Source of the DNA: Rhizobacter sp.
GTDB lineage: Bacteria > Pseudomonadota > Gammaproteobacteria > Burkholderiales > Burkholderiaceae
Assembly (NCBI GenBank): GCA_014379885.1
Contig: JACMKW010000321.1
Location: 1 to 9,767, forward strand
Reading direction: 5' to 3'
DNA length: 9,767 nt
The translations under genes and the position numbers were made by a program. Below the pieces are notes generated by a model. That model worked only from the letters and a program-made list of their open reading frames with translations. It ran no database searches and was not told where the DNA came from. Of the stretch, positions 6,150 through 9,767 are shown in pieces (the stretch's first letter is position 1; each line of letters starts with the position of its first letter).

Positions 6150-7850
6150 TCAGGCGACCGCTGATTCGGCCGGTGCGAAGAGCATCGAACCCACAGGGAT
6201 CGAGCGTTCATCGCCGGGAGTGCGTTCGACGAATTCGCGCAAGGCGCTGCTGTCCAGCCCCGGGTGATCGGCGCTTGCAGTCGTGACAATCTCTCGCGCC
6301 AAGGCGCACAGCTGATCGGTGGACCGGCGGATGCGCTTGCGGAAGGCGTCGTCGTCGAGTTCGTCGTTGAGACTGTGATTGAGTTCGGCAAACCACGGCA
6401 GCGCCGCCTGGTCGAGCATCACGGCCGGGTTGCGCTTCTCGCTGCACGCGGACCAGCTGCGCAAATAGTTCTGCACCGCCACGTTGAGCCGCTGGCACAG
6501 GGTCAGCTCTTCGCTCAGTTGCGAGAGTGCGCCCAAGTCGGCAAGCCGCCCATGAAAGAAGAACTGCGCCAGCACACCCCAATAGAACGCGTAGTCCCAG
6601 ATGACCTTGACGGGCAGCACTTCGGGGTCGCCGAACAGGGGGTACTGGTCGGTGTAGAGCGCTAGCGTGCTGTCGTAGAACGAGTGGAACAGCTGGTCGT
6701 ACACATTGGCGTGCGCGCGCAAGGACTTGCCTGCACGATCGAGCGCGATCAGCTCGGTGATGTAGGTGTTGCCGATGGCGATGAAGTCGCTGCCTGGCGA
6801 ATAGAACGGGTCAAGAAACAGGCCTGCCTCGCCGGTCAAGGCCCACCGATCGGCCGAGAACACCTGCTTGCAGCCATATGAGAAGCGCTTGAAGAAAGCA
6901 AAGTCCTGCAGCAGGTGGCGCTTGCCATCGAGTTCGTCGAACAGGCGCGGCTGGTATGTCTTGAACCAGTCCATCGCCTTGTCGAAGGTGTTCATGGTCT
7001 CCAGCGGGTGCTCCCGCGGGTCGGCCACGATGCCAACTGAGTGCGAGCCCGACGCCAGCGGAATCAGCCAGGCCCAGTAGCCGGTGCCGACCAGGTGGTT
7101 GGTAGACAGCCAGCGCGCCTGCGGGTCGCAGCGCTCGCGCCATGCGAGGTTGTCGCTCCACTCGTCGATGGTGATGCGGTCCTTGATTCGAAACCACACG
7201 GCGTGGGCTTTGTGCGCGTTGTCTTGTGCCAAGCCCAACTTGCGCTTGAGCATGCCGGCACGGCCGCAGGCATCAACGAGCCAGGGCGCGCCAATGGATT
7301 GCTCGACACCGGCCCGGCTGCAGACGATGCGATGCTCAGCGCCGCCTTCATTCAGCTCGATCTGCCGGACCATGGCGTTGTCGATGAACTTCACGCCGCG
7401 GCGTTGCGCTTCTTGCGCCAGGAAATTCTCGAAGATGCCGCGATCGATCTGGTAGCTCGGCACCGACAGAAAACGGCTCGCGCCGATTTCTGTCACTTGG
7501 TCGATGTCGCGCCGACCCTCGGAGAAGAAGAACCTGAAGCCGAATTTGCGCAGCTGCTTCTCGGCCATGTGCTCCGACAGGCCCAGTACCTTGCTGAAGT
7601 AGTGCCCCCCGATCTCGACGGACGACTCGCCGACCTTGTGCGCCGCAATCGGCACCGGGTGCGAGCGCCTCTCGATGACGAGAACGTCGATGTCGGCAAA
7701 ACGCCCCTTCAGCTGAAGCGCGAGTGTGAGGCCGGCCAAGCCGCCCCCCATGATGACCACGTCATGCCGACTTGTCGTCGGTTCCGCCGCCATCTCTGGC
7801 AACGTCTCTGGCGACGTCTCTTTCGCCGCCTGTCTCGTCGTTTGGTTCAT
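6150..7850 (-). CDS. Flavin-dependent halogenase-like FAD oxidoreductase
   Basis: This 566-residue FAD enzyme of the tryptophan-halogenase superfamily is a candidate for halogenating the aryl head of the pigment. The FAD-binding Rossmann motif VVIMGGGLAGLTLALQL is at 31-47. KVGES (72-76) is the variant of the family's GxGE-type box. KFGFRFFF (102-109) carries Lys102 at a place that fits the conserved catalytic lysine. The halogenase signature WxWxIP is present as WAWLIP (259-264), and the second FAD contact GEAGLFLDPFYSPGSDF is at 340-356. The C-terminal 170 residues form an aromatic-rich domain of the size seen in carrier-bound phenol or pyrrole halogenases. The start is the first ATG. It lies 94 bases after the coiled-coil gene and is separated from the carrier-protein operon by 118 bases. 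The family also includes non-halogenating oxygenases, so the reaction is likely but not proven. Confidence 0.8.
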   Translation of the reverse strand: MNQTTRQAAKETSPETLPEMAAEPTTSRHDVVIMGGGLAGLTLALQLKGRFADIDVLVIERRSHPVPIAAHKVGESSVEIGGHYFSKVLGLSEHMAEKQLRKFGFRFFFSEGRRDIDQVTEIGASRFLSVPSYQIDRGIFENFLAQEAQRRGVKFIDNAMVRQIELNEGGAEHRIVCSRAGVEQSIGAPWLVDACGRAGMLKRKLGLAQDNAHKAHAVWFRIKDRITIDEWSDNLAWRERCDPQARWLSTNHLVGTGYWAWLIPLASGSHSVGIVADPREHPLETMNTFDKAMDWFKTYQPRLFDELDGKRHLLQDFAFFKRFSYGCKQVFSADRWALTGEAGLFLDPFYSPGSDFIAIGNTYITELIALDRAGKSLRAHANVYDQLFHSFYDSTLALYTDQYPLFGDPEVLPVKVIWDYAFYWGVLAQFFFHGRLADLGALSQLSEELTLCQRLNVAVQNYLRSWSACSEKRNPAVMLDQAALPWFAELNHSLNDELDDDAFRKRIRRSTDQLCALAREIVTTASADHPGLDSSALREFVERTPGDERSIPVGSMLFAPAESAVA

Positions 7851-7944
7851 CCACCAAGTCTCGGTGACACGCCGCAGGCACGCAAGCCCCAGGCGCCAGC
7901 CGTAGAACGTCGAATGGTTACTGGCGGCTGTTGCGGCCGGCGGA

Positions 7945-8346
7945 TCAGCGCTCGAACGGGCGGGTCAGCGCAAAACCATGGGCGTCGGTCACGCCGTCGC
8001 CCACGGCGCCGGACGAACCGCGCGAGGCAGCGTTAAGGCGGTCGATCTCGGCATAGGCAAAACGCAGCTGGCCTTCCAGCCTCGTCACCGATGAACGCTG
8101 CTCCGCCGTAAACACCGCCTGGCGCTGCTGCGAGGCAGTGCGTTCTTTTTCCAAGTCGGCCTGAAGCCGCGCGTTGACGGCCCGCAGGTTTTGCGTGCTC
8201 GCCGCCACCTGTTCACGCGCAGCCGCCACCAGGCGGGTGTGTCGCGCCATGGCCCGGCCACCGATGACGCGCCAAGCCAGCGCGCCACCCAGCACGCCCC
8301 CGAACAGGGCGGCTATCAGTGCCGTTGCAATCGAATTCAAGTCCAT
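7945..8346 (-). CDS. Small membrane-anchored coiled-coil protein, unknown function
   Basis: I do not recognise a named family. The 133-residue product has one N-terminal membrane helix (about 6-28, Ala/Gly/Leu rich), followed by a basic patch (GGRAMARHTR) and a long polar helix with heptad-like spacing (about 38-106). The end is Gly/Ser rich and probably flexible. The arrangement recalls YhcB-type cell-division or envelope proteins, but I see no specific signature for them. The ATG at 8346 is chosen because a good ribosome site (GAGAGG) sits six bases upstream; a longer version from 8400 has an N-terminus unlike a protein. It may share transcription with the halogenase, although the 94-base gap leaves this open. 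Confidence 0.65.
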   Translation of the reverse strand: MDLNSIATALIAALFGGVLGGALAWRVIGGRAMARHTRLVAAAREQVAASTQNLRAVNARLQADLEKERTASQQRQAVFTAEQRSSVTRLEGQLRFAYAEIDRLNAASRGSSGAVGDGVTDAHGFALTRPFER

Positions 8347-8347
8347 C

Positions 8348-8539
8348 GTGAGCCTCTCGCGAGCGTTGCGCGCCGGCACAGGCTGGCGCCGGCTGCACAA
8401 GCATCAGAGCGTACTGAGCATCCGGGCGCTTGTGTGCGCCTACTGCGGCAGCCCCGTGAGAAAGTGCACGCGGCGCGCCACAAACTGTTGCCACAAGTTC
8501 GGCTGCAAGCGCCGCGGGCTCAGGCGACCCGCGGTTTGA
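8348..8539 (+). CDS. Putative Cys-rich zinc-ribbon micro-protein (uncertain)
   Basis: A plus-strand frame fills the gap between the coiled-coil gene and purT and ends at a stop at 8537-8539, 20 bases inside the antisense of the purT 3' end. Its second half reads [15 protein letters not shown]…[12 protein letters not shown]. It has a C-x2-C-G knuckle followed about 15 residues later by Cys-Cys-x4-Cys, like small zinc-ribbon proteins. In codons 8432-8519 about 90 percent of third positions are G or C against about 66 percent overall, which suggests coding. Against it: no Shine-Dalgarno, only GTG starts (8348 for 63 residues, 8432 for 35), and the first half shows no pattern. It may be chance in GC-rich DNA. 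No function is proposed. Confidence 0.25.
   Translation: MSLSRALRAGTGWRRLHKHQSVLSIRALVCAYCGSPVRKCTRRATNCCHKFGCKRRGLRRPAV
8353..8358 (-). promoter_or_regulatory. Ribosome binding site deciding the start of the coiled-coil gene
   Basis: On the minus strand GAGAGG lies six bases before the ATG at 8346, ideal Shine-Dalgarno spacing. This supports the shorter 133-residue product over the version starting at 8400. Confidence 0.6.
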
Positions 8540-9737
8540 CCTTGGCAGCGCTTGCCTTGGCATTGCGGCGAGCCACTTCCACGTCAGCATCAAACGCCAG
8601 CGCCACGCCCATGCGGCGCTTGACGAAGCTCTCGGGCTTGCCGAACAGCCGCAGTTCGGTATTGGGCACACGCAGGGCTTCATCCACGCCGTCGAAGGCA
8701 ATGCCTTTTGCGTCGACACCGCCGTAGATCACCGCGCTGGCACCTGGGCTCTTGAGCGCGGTGCTGACCGGCAGCCCGAGGATGGCGCGGGCATGCAGCT
8801 CGAACTCGTTTTGCCACTGGGTGATGAGCGTGACCATGCCGGTGTCGTGCGGGCGCGGGCTGACCTCGCTGAACCAGACCTCGTCGCCCTTGACGAAGAG
8901 CTCCACGCCAAACAAGCCCTGGCCACCGAGGTTGTCGGTCACCGCTTTGGCGATGTCGCGCGAGCGCTGCAAGGCCGCGGGCTGCATGCGGTGCGGCTGC
9001 CAGCTTTCCACATAGTCGCCGCTGACCTGGATGTGGCCGATGGGTTCGCAGAAATGGGTCTCGATCTGGCCGCTCGCACCGACCGCTCGCACGGTGAGCT
9101 GGGTGATCTCGTAGTCGAAATCGATGAAGCCTTCAACGATCACGCGGCCGTGGCTCACGCGGCCACCGGCCATGGCGTAGTCCCATGCAGTTTTCACGTC
9201 AGATGGGCCGTCGATCTTGCTTTGGCCCTTGCCTGAGCTGCTCATGACTGGCTTGACGATGCAGGGGTAGCCGATGCCCTTCTTGCCACCAGATCCATCG
9301 ATCGCCGCCTGCAGCTCGGCCTGCGAATCGCAGAAGACATAAGGGCTGGTCGGCAACTTCAATGTCTCAGCAGCCAGGCGGCGGATGCCTTCGCGGTCCA
9401 TCGTGAGCCGTGCCGCGCGGGCGGTGGGGATCACACGCACCGTGCCGGCGGCTTCCAGCTCTTCGAGCATGGGCGTGGCAATCGCTTCGATCTCGGGCAC
9501 CACCAAGTGCGGGCGCTCCGCTTCGATCAAGGCCTTGAGCGCCTTTGGGTCGCTCATGGTGATGGTGCGGGCGTGGTGGGCCACCTGCTGGCCGGGGGCG
9601 TTGTCGTAGCGATCCACCGCAATGGTTTCCACACCCAGGCGATGCAGAGCAATCAGCACCTCCTTGCCCAGCTCGCCGCTGCCCAGCAGCATGACCTTGG
9701 TGGCCGAGGGAGACAACGGGGTTCCGAGCGTGGTCAT
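8520..9737 (-). CDS. purT: Formate-dependent phosphoribosylglycinamide formyltransferase 2 (PurT)
   Basis: PurT makes formyl-GAR from GAR, formate and ATP in purine synthesis, without folate. The 405-residue product is a full-length ATP-grasp enzyme (E. coli PurT is 392). The N-terminus closely follows the family ([20 protein letters not shown], 13-32). Next are [13 protein letters not shown] (112-124), the ATP-binding stretch [13 protein letters not shown] (161-173), [17 protein letters not shown] (201-217), and the metal/substrate block [15 protein letters not shown] (289-303). [10 protein letters not shown] (373-382) is the usual C-terminal block, with a short basic tail after it. The ATG at 9737 places the N-terminus as in known PurT. 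Its neighbour downstream is 173 bases away, so purT is probably a separate transcription unit and only borders the pigment genes by chance. Confidence 0.97.
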   Translation of the reverse strand: MTTLGTPLSPSATKVMLLGSGELGKEVLIALHRLGVETIAVDRYDNAPGQQVAHHARTITMSDPKALKALIEAERPHLVVPEIEAIATPMLEELEAAGTVRVIPTARAARLTMDREGIRRLAAETLKLPTSPYVFCDSQAELQAAIDGSGGKKGIGYPCIVKPVMSSSGKGQSKIDGPSDVKTAWDYAMAGGRVSHGRVIVEGFIDFDYEITQLTVRAVGASGQIETHFCEPIGHIQVSGDYVESWQPHRMQPAALQRSRDIAKAVTDNLGGQGLFGVELFVKGDEVWFSEVSPRPHDTGMVTLITQWQNEFELHARAILGLPVSTALKSPGASAVIYGGVDAKGIAFDGVDEALRVPNTELRLFGKPESFVKRRMGVALAFDADVEVARRNAKASAAKVKPRVA

Positions 9738-9767
9738 GGCTTGATCCAGGGGTAAAGACGACGGGGC

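Noticed and set aside
7851..7944. Upstream in-frame extension of the halogenase (reads STFYGWRLGLACLRRV before the ATG).
   Set aside because: No ATG, GTG or TTG start was found in this extension, and the FAD motif is already complete from the chosen ATG.
1..9767. tRNA, rRNA, CRISPR arrays, insertion sequences, phage genes, riboswitches.
   Set aside because: I saw no tRNA-like cloverleaf, spaced direct repeats, transposase motifs or terminal inverted repeats anywhere in the window.

Overview
This is a GC-rich window (about two thirds G+C by eye). Its long minus-strand genes with GTG and ATG starts look like a beta-proteobacterium, probably Burkholderiales; that is an inference from protein character and codon use, not a database match. 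Nearly every supported gene lies on the minus strand, so the natural reading order runs from position 9767 down to 1.

Layout in reading order. purT (9737-8520), a purine-synthesis housekeeping gene, comes first. A 173-base gap follows; it may hold a tiny plus-strand Cys-rich ORF. Next is a small protein with one membrane anchor and a coiled coil (8346-7945), then a flavin-dependent halogenase-like enzyme (7850-6150). After a 118-base intergenic region comes a tightly packed block: acyl carrier protein, COG4648-type polytopic membrane protein, AMP-dependent acyl/aryl ligase, hot-dog 3-hydroxyacyl-ACP dehydratase, COG4261-type lysophospholipid acyltransferase, LolA-like periplasmic carrier and an MMPL/RND-type exporter. 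Within this block the gaps are 8 bases or less, or the genes overlap, so it reads as one translationally coupled operon.

This set and order match the accessory half of aryl-polyene / xanthomonadin-type pigment clusters. The ligase would prime the carrier protein with an aromatic starter, the dehydratase would help build the polyene, the halogenase could decorate the aryl head, the acyltransferase would attach the product to a lipid, and the LolA-like and MMPL proteins would move it to the outer membrane. The ketosynthases, ketoreductase, aryl-forming enzyme, methyltransferase and second carrier protein of such clusters are not in the window.

The strangest part is the left end. The minus-strand MMPL gene is authentic for about 388 codons and then stops abruptly near position 630. 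From there to position 1 the DNA encodes, on the plus strand, the same part of a second, clearly diverged MMPL gene. Two homologous exporter fragments therefore face each other tail to tail across a sharp junction, and neither has its C-terminal half. In the best-conserved 87-base block all seven differences are silent third-position changes, so this is not a fold-back of one molecule. It is either a real rearrangement between two related pigment operons or an assembly join between two relatives.
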